A stretch of DNA of 64,000 bases, taken from Zhengitettix transpicula. Its lineage: Eukaryota > Arthropoda > Insecta > Orthoptera > Tetrigidae. Positions 24,501 through 36,302 of this stretch are shown one piece after another (the stretch's first letter is position 1; every line of letters starts with the position of its first letter). The notes under the pieces are model-generated. The model was given only the letters and a program-made list of their open reading frames with translations, ran no database searches and was not told where the DNA came from. Both the position numbers and the translations under genes were made by a program. The stretch spans positions 56,696,001 to 56,760,000 of the forward strand of contig CM073596.1 in NCBI GenBank assembly GCA_037074705.1, written 5' to 3'.

Positions 24501-24867
24501 ACCGCGTATAAGTTTACTTCGAAAGTCTTCACTACATGCGAGAGCTGAAGTATTCGTCCAGAAAGAGAACTTTTAGTAACTGTTACGTGAATTTTGAAAG
24601 AGCTGCTAATTAACATTTCTGGAGAGCGCCACGAGAGTTCGTGATATACAGTGGGGTTTCCGGTAGTGGAATGGCCTAATAAAGAGATGTTGACTAATGA
24701 AATTGGCATCTTAACCATCTCGAATGAGTTCACTCCCAATAATTGAAAAAAATTATATAAAATTATTATATTAGCATTCCTTAAGACACTACCGTTAGCC
24801 ATTCAGGTTTTCCAACGATTTACTGCAAATGTTTCTCGTATGTAGTTCAGAAATTTGGAGACAATTA
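21532..24867. other. Spacer with small repeat fragments and islands
   Basis: No supported gene. It contains GC-richer patches at about 21720-22030, 23030-23300 and 24170-24480, and the inverted LINE-tail-like 35-mer at 22198-22235. A SINE body fragment lies at 23633-23680. Short frames (for example 24174-24500, 108 codons) show no domain. Confidence 0.4.
23633..23680 (+). mobile_element. SINE body fragment
   Basis: GACCACGTATCACTCCTAAA and the following TCCTGAAAGTGTC match the body of the SINE at 2990-3030 (GACCATGTGTTACTCCTAAA, then TCCAGAATGTGTC). The tRNA-like head is missing. Confidence 0.55.
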
Positions 24868-24871
24868 TGGA

Positions 24872-25222
24872 CAGGCACCTCGGCCTGTTTGGAGAGGTGT
24901 ATGTTCTGGGGTCGTAGACTTCGGGCTTACGGTAAGAGTTGTCCGCTATTCCTATTAAGAATAGTCGGCCAGCTGCCTCCTAAACTGGTCAAGGTACGGC
25001 GAGCGGAAAGCTGCGACCCCACAGCAAACCCCTCTCCCGCTATAGGAAGGGTGTGAGACAAGTACCAAATGTCCGACCAACCTGATGCAGGTTTTTCTAG
25101 GGTTTTCCCTGCATCACTTTTAGGCGAATTACCGTGTAGGATCCTTAAACCGTAGCCCGGGAACCCTAGTTAACCCTTGGCTGTCTTGCTCTACCTTTCC
25201 GCATCCCTCTTTCACTTTCAAA
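24872..25222 (-). mobile_element. Family A copy, inverted, without terminal repeats
   Basis: On the minus strand it follows the family A order: GGTAGAGCAAG, AGGGTTCCCGGGCTACGG, AAGGATCCTACACGG, the GCAGGGAAAACCCTAG block, GGAGAGGGGTTTGCTGTGG, the CTATTCTTAATAGGAATAG hairpin region and ACCTCTCCAAACAGGCC. The internal hairpin is kept apart from a loop change. Both ends are missing. Confidence 0.8.
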
Positions 25223-27504
25223 AACAGCATATTAATCGGTTTACAATACTAAACTGCAGCCATTTGGAATTAATCTGGACAAAGTTTGACAACAACCTGG
25301 TCCAAGTAGTCACAACCTTTGCGGACCAACCATTTATACCTAATGACAGTGTGGTCCAGGTGGAACAGAATCCTGAGCACAAGGAATATAAACTACAGAC
25401 AGTAATTTTCTCTTTCTCTTAATCCGTGGATATTAATTTCTATTTAGATATAAAATAAGTAGGAAGAAATCTGAAACAGCTAAATACGGAGTATGAAACA
25501 GAGGTTATCTGAGTAAGACGAAGATTAACCGCGGCCCGTGAAATATTTTTAGCGATGAAGGGAGGAGAAAGAGGCTTTCCTAAAAAATAAAACCTAAGAG
25601 AACCAGAGGCTTAAGCGCTAATTAACCATTAACACATGCAGGAGCAGCCACTCTGAATTATCACGCATGAAAGTTCGCCGACGCTGCGAAGGGATAATGG
25701 CTTTGTACGTTTCACGTAGGATTCAATGCTGAGTGTTGTGGTGCAGGATTTGCCGTGGATTTCTGGTGGGGATGATGGGAGCGGGGTCGAGAGAGAGGGA
25801 GGTTTGCCCTTCCGGTGCTTCGTCCGCATCAACTAGTCACGGAGGAGATTAAACGGGATAAACAAAGCAACAACAAAAACAAACCTCGACGCCAAAAGAG
25901 CAACATTCCAAAGTGAAACTCGGTCACTTCGATGGCGAATCCTCTTTACGTGCAAAAAAATTAGCTTCCGGGACCCAACATTTTATAAATATTTATTAGC
26001 ATTACTTATATAAACTGTATTACATATTCTTTTTGGTACTATGAAATAAAATGTCGTTCATGTACAGTAACAGAAGGTTCACTAAAAAAGTTCAATTCAA
26101 AACGACGTTTCGGTATCTATTTGTAACACCTTCAAGATGTATTGTGTACAGTAATTAAAAGCACATATAGTTTAATGTTCTGTAACCGTGGAAACCAAAC
26201 GAGTTTTCTTCATGGCCATATATAAGTTAAAGTTTCACTAATGATTTCATATACATTTCAGTCAAGTTACGGACTGAAGCTGCAGGCACCGGATCGTTAT
26301 GTTAATTTTTTAAGAAACTATCAGTAATTGGTCATAAACTACAGTTTATTTTACATTTTCAAGAGTACATAACAGCCGATCACTGTATAATAGAATTCCG
26401 ACATCTTTTTAAAATAATTATGTTGAATTAATTTAAATTACTGCAACGATGCTACTCTTTACAAATAGACACATTATATAAACGGTCTATATTTCGTATG
26501 CATGTCAAATTTCACTTCTACGTAATATTTCACCCCATATCTACAATTTTATCACGTTCTAAATCGTAATTATATTCGGCATTTAAATATTTCCTTATTT
26601 TCAAAACGACCCCGACTCTTAGACTCAAGTAACCGAATTCTTTCACACAGCAGCTATTTTAGACGTTAAATAGCTCCATGATCTAAATTTGTCGCCTAAC
26701 GCTTTCATTTTTACTAAACCAAGCTTTTTATAGAGAAATTTGTGCGCTTCTTTTTAAAACTAAACTTGTATCACGACATAATGTCAACTGAAATACATCT
26801 TTTGTAATAAAATCTTTTACTACAATAAACTAAAATTCATTTTAATTATGTTTATATTTTTTTTCAATTGCGTGGAAACATAAATTTAAGAGAGGTGAAA
26901 ATATCTTTGGTTGATTTCCATTGTGCAATATCCATTTTCTGTATTTTTCACAGTCTCGAGAAATAATCATGATAAAAAGTGTATGATAAAAAATGAAGAT
27001 TTAAGTTCTTGTCGACGCGATCTAAATTTTTTGTATACTTTTTGTACGAACCACGGAAAGCTTGATGTAGACAGCAGGATGTCTTTTTAACACTCCTTTC
27101 GGTACCACCCTCCGGAAGCACTTAGCTGTAACGGAAATCCCAGGCACGTACTGTAAACCATGATAATCCGACCTCAAAGCTTTCCCTCCCACGAAACGAA
27201 AACAATAATGGATACCCTCAGAGGGAAAAAAAATCGAGGATGCTTCTATAAATTTAACTGCAAACACGAGAATCTTTACTTATCATTATTTATATAAATG
27301 TCAGGACTTGTTTGTTTAAACAAAGAGTGCAACCGACGATTTGCAAGGAAAGTTTTTTTTAAACAATTATACGCGTTGGAAATTCAAATTCACGTAATGC
27401 GTTAATTTTGTCACAAACGCAAAAAAATATAATTAACGTAATTAAATGTTAGATTAGACGCAAGTCACAATTGATGCGAAAATTTAGCAATAATTACTTC
27501 ATGA
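25223..27504. other. Spacer with an island and one isolated motif
   Basis: An 81-codon frame (25177-25422) follows the family A copy and has no recognisable domain. A GC-richer island lies at 25530-25940. At about 26111-26138 the minus strand reads TTGAAGGTGTTACA, a short spacer, then GAAACGTCG, resembling the motif of the fold-backs, but I could not find clean arms around it. Confidence 0.4.
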
Positions 27505-28000
27505 ATAATGAATAAGAAAGATAGCCAATACAGACAAAAAAAAGGGTAATATAAATACCACACAACGTTTCTGGGATCCTTGTGCCTTTCGTCAGGTGCT
27601 AAGGAGAGCCTAGAGAAACACAACTGCACTGGTCAGTTGACAGCACTCAAAAGCTTTTGATCCCAGAAACGTTGTATGGTATTTATATTACCTTTTTTTT
27701 TGCCTGTATTGGCATTGGGTACTTGTCCGATGGCAGGAGAAGAGTTTGCTGTGGGGACGCAGCTTGACCAGTTTAGGAGGCTGCTGGCCGACTATTCCAA
27801 TAGGAATAGCAGACAACTCTTGCCCCGTTGTCAATCATTACCAAGGTCTGCGACGCCGGAACGTAAACCTCTCAAAACAGGCCTCGGTGTCTCGGCGTCT
27901 CGGCTTGTGGAAACATTAATTCAAATAACCTGAGAGAGGAGAAGGCATCCCCATCAAGGCATCTTATTCATTATTTTCAATCAGACGTATTTTTTTTTTC
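27505..28000 (+). mobile_element. Family B fold-back, copy 2, interrupted by a family A fragment
   Basis: The left arm (27505-27625) carries AATAAGAAAGATAG, AATATAAATACCACACAACG and TTTCTGGGATCCTTGTGCC. The right arm begins at about 27658 with GATCCCAGAAACGTTGTATG and runs to TTTGCCTGTATTGG. The rest of the right end resumes at about 27962 with TTATTCATTATTTTCAATCA. In the uninterrupted copy at 45.7 kb these two right-arm parts are only a few bases apart. The 250 bp between them belong to family A. Confidence 0.8.
27711..27957 (+). mobile_element. Family A internal fragment nested in family B
   Basis: It is nearly identical by eye to 30847-31078, including the subfamily signature CTCTTGCCCCGTTG and the shortened GCAGCTTGACC. 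It carries a local tandem duplication of GTCTCGGC (about 27890-27905). Both terminal repeats are missing, so it is not a simple transposed copy. Confidence 0.8.
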
Positions 28001-29602
28001 ATTTTAATAATTACTTCACTTTCGGTTTTCCGTTGTTTTACAAGTAGAAAAAATAAGTTCATACTGTGGTCATCTAAAATGCAGACCATCAACCCATTGC
28101 AAATGGCAGCCTCAGTGATATTGATATTCAGTTACAAAAGCTGCGATAGTTTCCTTTGCAAGGTCGGTCAGAACCAGTAGGACCACAGACTGTTCCTCCG
28201 AATAAATATTCCACATAAAATATGAGCAGAGTCTTATTCTTCAAAACCAAATATGTTGACCATATTTTATTTGTCTCTTGTTTCCCATTAATATGTGCCT
28301 CATTCCTTCTTGTTTCCGCTTTTTAGACACCATTTCTCACTTGAAGCCATCCGACAATGTTGTAGATGTCATGTTGCACAATGCGGACGATAAGTTATCG
28401 AGCGTTCGGTTTTACGATCCACGATTGAAAAAATATAGTAATAATAATAAAGGACGCTTTTAATTCATGTGACCATTACACCCCAGATGAAGGTAAATTA
28501 ATGGCAGCGGCTATGTCTCTGGAGACGAGGAGTGGTGCAAATATTTGTCATTATCACCCCGTTATGATAGGCCATTAAACTACATTTTGAAAATTTTATT
28601 GCCGACATAATGCTTCCCCAGAGATGTAGAGAGAGAGAGAGAGAGAGAAAGAGAGGTAGGGAACACAACCAACCCCCAGGTACTCTCGTAAAACACCGAC
28701 TGCAAAGAGGGAGAGAGAGAGAGAGAGATGCAGAGAAGAACTTGGGTGTATAAGCCCCTGAAATCCATAACAATTAAATAGGCTGTAGGCAGTTCCTGAA
28801 TAATTACCACAGAGCCATCTCCTCGCCAATGAGGCAGAGGTCGCCGGTATAAATAGGCGTCACTGTGTATGTACGTGGGCTCATAAAATAGCGACGCCGA
28901 GCGATAAATTGAAATGGATCGTAAAGATTGTAGCTGGAGAACGGCTCTACTGGTGTTTCAACAATCATTACTCGCTCACTGTCACAGAGGAGAGGGCCAT
29001 TAAAAATATGAGGGCCGGGTTGTTAGTGTGTAAATTCTGGCCAGGTTGCGCACGGGGATTGTACATCTTCATTGGTGTCAAATAATTTCAGGAAACGTGA
29101 ATATCGTTCCGAGTTTTAAAAAACTCAGTGATATATTTACAAGTCAATTGAATATTTTGTACATTTAATTCGGCTGTTAGTCCGTGATATTTATTAGTTC
29201 ACAATGGCAAAATCAATCGGGGGTGGAGACATCAAACCATATGCAATACATATATGAGGAACGACTTCTGACCTCTAATACGTTCAGTCAAGTTTTTAAT
29301 AAAGACTGAAAAATTGAATTTATTCTGGCTGGAACAATTAAGATAATAATTTATTTTGACCGTGCAATACTTAAAATCCGTATTTATTTACGCTATAAAA
29401 ATCAGCCAACTTGATGAGACGTGGATTTCTCTTATACGTCAATTAGGCAAACTTTTATTGAAAATCTACTGATACAGATCAAAATTCTTTGTTTTAATAC
29501 GGACATTGAATATACTGCTTAAATGAGGTTGGACGTTAATATTATTGAAAATAAAACAAAATCCATATAAGTCGACAATCATTATATACCATCAACACAT
29601 TG
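28001..29602. other. Spacer with GA microsatellites and a GC-richer island
   Basis: (GA)n runs lie at about 28627-28654 and 28708-28728. Three overlapping Ser/Leu-rich minus-strand frames (28498-28829) come from reading these runs and are not genes. The island 28480-29080 is low-copy and contains TAAATTGAAATGG and several TAAT and GATA cores. It is a candidate regulatory element by composition only. Confidence 0.4.
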
Positions 29603-29757
29603 CCAGGAGCTTTCGGTTGGTTAGCCACATTTATCTGAAACTAATTGCAATATCGTTAAAATGTAACAAACTCATACAACCACATTTTCCTCATAGTAAT
29701 AATACTCACATTTTATTAGTGTCAGATAAATAAGGTTAACCAACCGAAAGCTCCTGG
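29603..29757. mobile_element. Compact fold-back element F
   Basis: Arms of about 40 bp (29603-29642 and 29718-29757) begin with a perfectly matched CCAGGAGCTTTCGGTTGGTT and stay alike through TTTATCTGA. The centre is about 75 bp and AT-rich. The total of 155 bp and the lack of coding capacity fit a small MITE or a relic of a larger inverted-repeat element. Confidence 0.75.
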
Positions 29758-30668
29758 AAGTGTAATGACGGAGATGTAATAAAACATCTAGCGATTATGA
29801 CGTCATAACTTTGGTACTCAATGACCAAAATTATAGAAATGTGCACTAATAACGTTAATCATAAGAACGTGTTATCAGCAATTTCATGCAAAGACGTATA
29901 TAAAGTTAAAAGATCATTGTTGTGTAATTTCATCATTTTTCTTCTTGTTAAGACTTCATGGTAATTGTTCTATAAAGCGTAGAAGTTTGTATGTCATGAA
30001 TCGTGACCCCTGGAGGTGTTCCACTCCATTCCCTGTTTCATCACGGCAGAGCATTGCTGCTTCCGTCGTCCGTATTGCATTAGATCTACGTAATCGCATT
30101 CGACAACAACAGTAACAACCGGACACAACACGTCAGAGGTCAGTCCTGTCCTGTCGGGCGCCGTCGCCGTTGCCGACGCCAAACAAACATATTTGCGCGT
30201 ATTGTAATAGCTGCATGTGCATATATTGATATTTCCTTGGGAAACGTCAAACACCGCTGTAGGCACAACGTGCGGTGTGTGTTTGGTCAAACTCTATCTT
30301 AGCTGCGTTGGCGTCGTTCACACCAGACCAAGAAAACACACTGAACCACTTAATCAAGTATCTCAGGAGTAATTCATTTTAGAGACTATCACGGATCCAT
30401 AAATTTAATGTCGAATGGTCTATATTTTACAATATTGAAATGGATAAGACGGTAAAGGATTATTGCAAAATTTGTATAGCCTTGAAACTCATTCTCCATT
30501 CCAGAAAAACGTTTTAATGTCACCATTAATGACGCTCAATTTTATACTATTAACTGTACAAATATATCTTATATTTAAAATCACTAATAATAAACATACA
30601 CCAATTCAGAATTGAAGACAGAACAAAGATGTCCTCAGGATCAAGTTATTTAATTCCGTCGTCAATTT
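29758..30668. other. Spacer with a GC-richer island at 30000-30330
   Basis: The island holds a 98-codon minus-strand frame without recognisable similarity. The remainder is AT-rich and empty of identifiable features. Confidence 0.4.
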
Positions 30669-31105
30669 TGTTTTAGAGAAACAGGCTACATGAGGATAAT
30701 CCACGAGGCGGCAACGCCCCTTTAATAGCATAGGAAGGGATTTGATGTGGAAGGGCACAGGAAGGTAGCCAAGGGTTAACTGAGGCCTCCGGGTTGTAGT
30801 TTTAAGGATCATACCATGCATTCACCTAAAAAACCTGTACGTCGGGCATTGGGTACTTGTCCGATGGCAGGAGAAGAGTTTGCTGTGGGCACGCAGCTTG
30901 ACCAGTTTAGGAGGCTGCTGGCCGACTATTCCAATAGGAATAGCGGACAACTCTTGCCCCGTTGCCAATCATTACCAATGTCTGCGACCCCGGAACATAA
31001 ACCTCTCAAAACAGGCCTCGGTGTCTCGGCTTGTGGAAACCTTAATTCAAATAACCTGAGAGAGGAGAAGGCATCCCCAAAAGGTACCCTCCTCCAGAAA
31101 TCTCT
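30669..31105 (+). mobile_element. Family A copy with left terminal repeat
   Basis: It starts with TTTTAGAGAAACAGGCTAC and follows the family A order through AGGGTTAACTGAGG, GGGCATTGGGTACTTGTCC, the CTATTCCAATAGGAATAG hairpin and GAGAAGGCATCCCC. The right terminal repeat is absent here. A right-end fragment in the proper orientation lies 0.7 kb downstream (31819-31880), so the two may be halves of one disrupted element. Confidence 0.8.
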
Positions 31106-31818
31106 GTTGCTTGAGTGCTGCTTTATAAATAATTTTTCTGTATTTTAACATACGCATAATTAATATGGACAAATGTGGCCGAACGATTCTGTCGTAATGA
31201 TTGACAAGTGAGCCTGATAAATCAGTGAGAAACTTTAATTAAATGTAAGAAGCATATTTTAAGACTTTCCACAATTTTAGATATTCTCGTTATAAAACTG
31301 AACGGAATTGAGTTATTAAAAAAAGTATTTATTCCTAATTCTAAGAAACAGGTTTGCTAAATCCTGCAGGGTCATCGGAAATGCAGAGCATGCCGCCATT
31401 GTATGTTTAACGTTTAAACCCGCCCAAAGCCACGCTTTGTCCCAGTTTTTATTGTTTGACGCATCATCAAAGGGAAAATAAAAAGTAATACAAAGCTTAC
31501 TATCTCGGTTTTAATTGAAACTGTAATTAATCTGCGGAACATTAAAAACAATAATCACGTTTTATAACAATATTTTATGTGCCACAGAAATGTGGACGAC
31601 CACAAGTCGGATTTTAGTTTTTTTATTCATCTAACGTTTCGTAATAGGCTTTACAAATGTATTGGTATTAAAAATATATTTATTATTATTAGAATTTAGT
31701 TGCGTTCTTCCACCCTATTTTCAGCTTACAATAATCACAGGCAGGTTTGAGTAAATATGCGATTAAAAATAATTTGGTTTTCAAGTAATTTATTTAATAG
31801 AAACAAATATTCGCTTCA
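31106..31818. other. AT-rich DNA between two family A parts
   Basis: No gene or repeat family was recognised. If the flanking A fragments were one element, this stretch would be a later insertion. I see no terminal structure to prove that. Confidence 0.35.
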
Positions 31819-31880
31819 AGGCTACCTTCCACATCCCCCCTTTCAAATCCCTGCCTATTCTATTAAAGCAGAGTTGCCAC
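31819..31880 (-). mobile_element. Family A terminal-repeat fragment, inverted
   Basis: The minus strand reads GGCAACTCTGCTTTAATAGA, then GGGATTTGAAAGG, ATGTGGAAGG and TAGCC, matching the family A end. Confidence 0.65.
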
Positions 31881-33828
31881 TGTCATCATCTTCCACTTCA
31901 CCTGGAAGATTACGGTTATACTCGAATGGAAAAATCCAAAAGTTTTTCCAACAGTAGCTACACCGAAAGAGTTTTCGCTCTTTCCTTATGACTAATAATG
32001 CACCATGACTGATTCTCACTTTGGACTAGAAACGAATGCGTGTCCAATAGAAAGGGAAAAAAACTAAACTAAGGACACTAATGAAAGAATATTTACATCA
32101 AGTTCATTCCTCCGAAGCTAGATATATCATTTTTCTTACCGGTATATTAATGACTAGTTTAAAATTTAATTTGGATAAAGAACCGGGTCCTGGTACAAAT
32201 AATAACCTATTTAAAGCTGGATGTTGTATAAAAGGCAATATAAATAATCCCACCTCATAATAAAGTTGTTAAAATTTCATCTTGCCTATAGAACGTTGGT
32301 AATTGCTTTCTGGTGAGTTCTTTCCTTTCTGTTATTTTTTTTCCCTATGGAAAGAATAACGTTCTCTCTGTCTATTATATTCCATTCCGCCTAAGAAGGA
32401 ACTAAAAACAAAACAAGCTCCTCAAACTGGAAGACGAAAGTTAAAACAGTTCACCGAGGGGAAGAATAATTATTTTTGAATACTCTTCCAGACGTGGCGG
32501 AGAAGGAAAAACATTAGAGGCAATTACGTACTCACATAAATCCTTTTTCTTTCTTATTTTAATTAAATTATCTCGTATTCAAGAGACTGCTAGAAACTTA
32601 CCACCAAATCTGTAAAGAATACAAATTGTATTTGTTTCTACATTAAAAATATCTGTAATATTGGACTGGTCAAAGTGAGTTCGTAATTGGAAGCAAGACC
32701 GTGTTTTACAAGGAGAAAGAAGGAAAATAAAATTTTCATATGGGTTAAGTTTGCAAAAATGCATACTTGACATGCAGAATTTCAAACATTTCAGCTCGAT
32801 AATACAATATAAACTGTTAATGCTTTCATGTCTGTGAGTAGTAATTGTGACCCTCCTCCAAGTCGCCTAATGGTAATTCTAACCAACCTCAGCAAGTTTT
32901 GACAACGCTATAACCGTACTTGTAATTCATACTTATTTAAACTAAATCGACAACATCCCTTTATTATCAACATCCCTTTATTATCAACGAGTACCAAGAA
33001 TACATTTAACAGTAATTTATCAGATATATGTTATATATAATACTGTTAATATTCCCGTCGTTATTGACGATGCAAAGGACCAATAATTGAAGTTCCTGCA
33101 ATACACTAGTGTCCGGAAATTCTGCGCCGGCAATGTTAGTTTTCATCGGCACCTCATTGTAAAAATAACTGACAAACAAGTGCTTCATATGGTGTGGTTT
33201 TTGAATGACACCGTATTTCCGCGAGTTAAACAGAAATTTAAGCGCGAATTCAGTCCGTAAATTGATTTCCTATTGCAGCTCTTGGTTGCGTGGTGGTGGG
33301 AACTTTGTGTAGGGGGGGGGCGAAGGGTGAGATCACGAGGGCATGGACACCTTTATTTACCTAATTTCACATCCAATTTCCCGGTGGCACACAGCAACGA
33401 GCCGGTAATCACTCACGGTATTGTTTCACTCCCGGAGGCGCGAGCATCGCTTCATCAACACAGTGCTTTATAGCAATCGCTCCGTTGCGACTCCCTTTCT
33501 CGTCAAAACAAGGAATGGCAATGCCGCTGCTCCTCCAACAAAGAGCGCCATTTGCGTGGAGTGCCACCTGGCATCGCGAAGAATGGACGCAAAGTGCGGT
33601 GCTGTACCAGCAGCGGCAGCTCACAATCCATTCGTCACTACAATGAGCCAACGTGTCCACAGAGACCGTATCAAGCGGAAACTGATCGACACACGCGAGT
33701 CCGAAACGTTAACGCAGCGGCTTTCAAGGCTTTCACTACCTTTAGCAAAGATATTTCGGTGTGTGGATGCGATTGGCTGAAGAGAATGACAAATGGATAG
33801 AACGGAAAACAGGAGTTCAAAAATATAA
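31881..33828. other. Spacer with an island at 33270-33790
   Basis: Mostly AT-rich. A 17-bp unit (CAACATCCCTTTATTAT) is tandemly duplicated at 32951-32984. The GC-rich island at 33270-33790 holds overlapping open frames on both strands (longest 119 codons, 33421-33780) with no known domain. Confidence 0.4.
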
Positions 33829-34746
33829 TCTTATAAATAAAATAGAGTGTTTGTATGTTTGTATATATATATTTGTATGTTCGTTATACAAATCTACACT
33901 GGTAGAGCAAATTTAACCAAATTTTCTTACACGTGTTCTTAGCGACCAAAAAACAAACACTGCCGGGGTGTAACGCTCCTACCGCCTCCAGAAGCGGGGG
34001 TGGACGGGGGTGGAAATATTTTAACATGCTAAAACAGCAGATATTTTAGTCGGATAATAATTTTTAGCGGTCCAAGATTTTTATAGCGTTTCTACCGATG
34101 TTTTCTGAATATAATTTTCATCCCCTACTTCCTGGGAAAAGGGCACCCTTAGTGTTTGGGGTGGAGTTGCTTTACAGGAAAATAACGCGAATACAACCGA
34201 GATTGGAGTCAAATCGAAGGTTATTGATGCCACTGATTTTAGTTATGACATTCAACTTTGCATTTACCCCTCAGATGCAGGGGTAGCGGGGTGGCAATTT
34301 TGGAACATGCAAACACATCAGATATTTGCGTAGAATAAATATTTTTCAGGTTTAATTATATTGATTGTATTTCTACTGATGTTGTTTGTGTATAATTTCA
34401 ACCCCTAACGGGATTTGGAGGGGTGGACCCTTAAGGGCTGCCGTGAAGTGGAATTACATAAAAATAAAGCAGAAACTATCGAGATTGGAGTCGAATCCGG
34501 GGTTATAGTTGTCACTGAGTTTAATTACGATATTCGACTTGCCGTTTAATGTCCCCGAAGTGGGAGTGGTCATGTAAAAACGGTCGATATATTTGGTCAA
34601 TGACTTCAACCCCTTCGGCATGGGAGGTGAGCACATTTAGGGATAGTGTTCGGGGAGCGTTACATAAAAATAGCAACCGAAATTGGAGTCATATCGGGTG
34701 TTATATATAAATTATATCTCGGGCAACGCCGGGCACCTTCAGCTAG
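33829..34746 (+). mobile_element. Non-autonomous Helitron, plus strand
   Basis: The 5' end is TC (TCTTATAAATAAAATAG) preceded by host A. The 3' end is CTAG (34743-34746) followed by host T, with the GC-rich terminal hairpin CGGGCAACGCCGGGC just upstream. A|TC...CTAG|T with a 3' hairpin and no terminal inverted repeats is the Helitron signature. The 918-bp unit has no Rep/helicase ORF, so it needs proteins from elsewhere. The interior is colinear with the minus-strand Helitron at 44679-45453 from ACAAATCTACAC onward, but the first 55 bp or so differ. GAGATTGGAGTC-type blocks repeat near 34200, 34483 and 34680. Confidence 0.85.
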
Positions 34747-35485
34747 TAAATAATAAATCTTTAGAAATATTCCATTCCAGTGTTTGGGATATTAGAATTT
34801 TTAGGCGAGGAACAGAAACGAAAAAAAAAATAAGTAGAAAAAAACAACAATTCGAACAGTTAAGTGAATTATTTATCTCCAGGCTGTAACATAGTTTCTT
34901 GGAGCTAATGTGAGCAACCGACAACGAGATTTCAAAACTAAATATTGAGAAAGTTTTCAATGAACTCTTCTACATTCTCTCCCATTTACGTTGAGTATAA
35001 GGAATCGAATTCTTATGTTATACGAAATAGAACACAATTGACGGATAAGTTTATCGTCATTTGATTAGAATTGTTTACTTGTTTATAAACGATATTTATT
35101 TTTTTCTGTGGATTCTTTACACTTTAAGATGTATCTTACGTTTGTCATACTCGCAGACATTCCTCGCAACACTACACATTCGTATCGTATGTACTTTTCA
35201 GCCTTTCGCGCTCAGTCTGTATGAATATGGATAAGCTCCCTCCACTTCTCACTGTGTGTGTGTGTACGTGCAAATACACTCTCCACCCACTTGTGAATTT
35301 CTGTCGGAACATTTTCCAAAAAGGTAGCTAGCGAAAAGACCGGAAACCGAAGTGTCTCTTTCCTGCGTCAATTAAAACTACCTTCAACGAAGCAAGCAGC
35401 TTCATTTCCTCTAATTACCATCAGCACAAACTGGATAAACTAATACTTGTACAATGGAATTAACACGTCCACTCTCAGAAAAACA

Positions 35486-35533
35486 GACAGAGAGAGAGAC
35501 AGAGAGAGACAGAGAGAGAGACAGAGAGAGACA

Positions 35534-35627
<94 letters not shown>

Positions 35628-35628
35628 A
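35486..35628 (+). repeat. (GAGACA/GA)n purine-rich microsatellite
   Basis: About 140 bp of GA dinucleotides interrupted by AGACA units. The Arg/Glu-rich and Ser/Leu-rich frames on both strands are by-products of the repeat. Confidence 0.95.
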
Positions 35629-36256
35629 CAATGGCGCCACGGTTCTCGTTCACAAAAATCAGCTACATATTCACTCAGAGTTACGGTAAAGTCACTTGAT
35701 TAGAATAATGTGTCCGGTAAATTCAATAAATTAGGTATACTGACTCTCGAAGATCAATTCATTTACTCGATTAATGGTGACAACTCAGATATGCATTCAT
35801 TGAATTCAAGAAATAAAAATAATTTATATAATAGTTATTGGCCGGTTTCACAAAAAGGGGTGGAATATCAATGTTTAGTAAATCAACTAACAACATTAAA
35901 GAATTAATAAATACTCCGTTTGCATTAAAAAGTGTGCTGAAAAAAATTAACTCAGCCACTATTACTCTAAAATGGGTTTTTTGGAAAATAATTACAATTA
36001 TTAATAATCTTGCTACTTTGGTGTAAATAATTTAGAGTGAAAATAATAATTATATTTATTTTATAATATAAAATTTAATTTTAATCATTTGAAACAGAAA
36101 AATTAAGGAAGTTGTGTTGTTTTCTTACTATAAATTATTCTTATATAATTTAAGTTATTAATTAATTAGAAACAGCTCCAAAACAATGTAAAATGTATGT
36201 TATTCAAAATCCTTGAAGCTTTGCTTCCCATGAGGATTAATTAGTATTCTTCTATC

Positions 36257-36302
36257 TTTTCTTTTTGTTCTATTCCATTTTTTCTTTTTGTTCTATTCCA
36301 TT
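36257..36302 (+). repeat. Tandem duplication of 23 bp
   Basis: Two perfect copies of a unit beginning TTTTCTTTTTGTTC. Confidence 0.9.

Noticed and set aside
28278..28463. Possible exon with a good splice-acceptor-like tract ending near 28326
   Set aside because: The polypyrimidine tract and AG are convincing, but no suitable donor site follows and the 61-codon peptide matches no family I know.
28498..28829. Three overlapping Ser/Leu-rich minus-strand frames
   Set aside because: They arise from (GA)n runs at about 28627-28654 and 28708-28728 read on the other strand.
27676..31148. Similar peptides with AGEEFAVGTQ in family A copies (11.0, 27.7 and 30.8 kb)
   Set aside because: The frame agrees at the start and end but is shifted in the middle of the 10.8-kb copy by indels that are not multiples of three. 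DNA hairpins are better conserved than the frame, so I see no evidence of a protein.
33421..33780. 119-codon frame in a GC-rich island
   Set aside because: Overlapping long frames exist on the other strand and in a second frame, as expected from GC-rich DNA. No domain recognised.
35411..35699. Four overlapping open frames rich in Arg/Glu or Ser/Leu
   Set aside because: They are direct translations of the GAGACA/GA microsatellite on both strands and have no independent coding signal.
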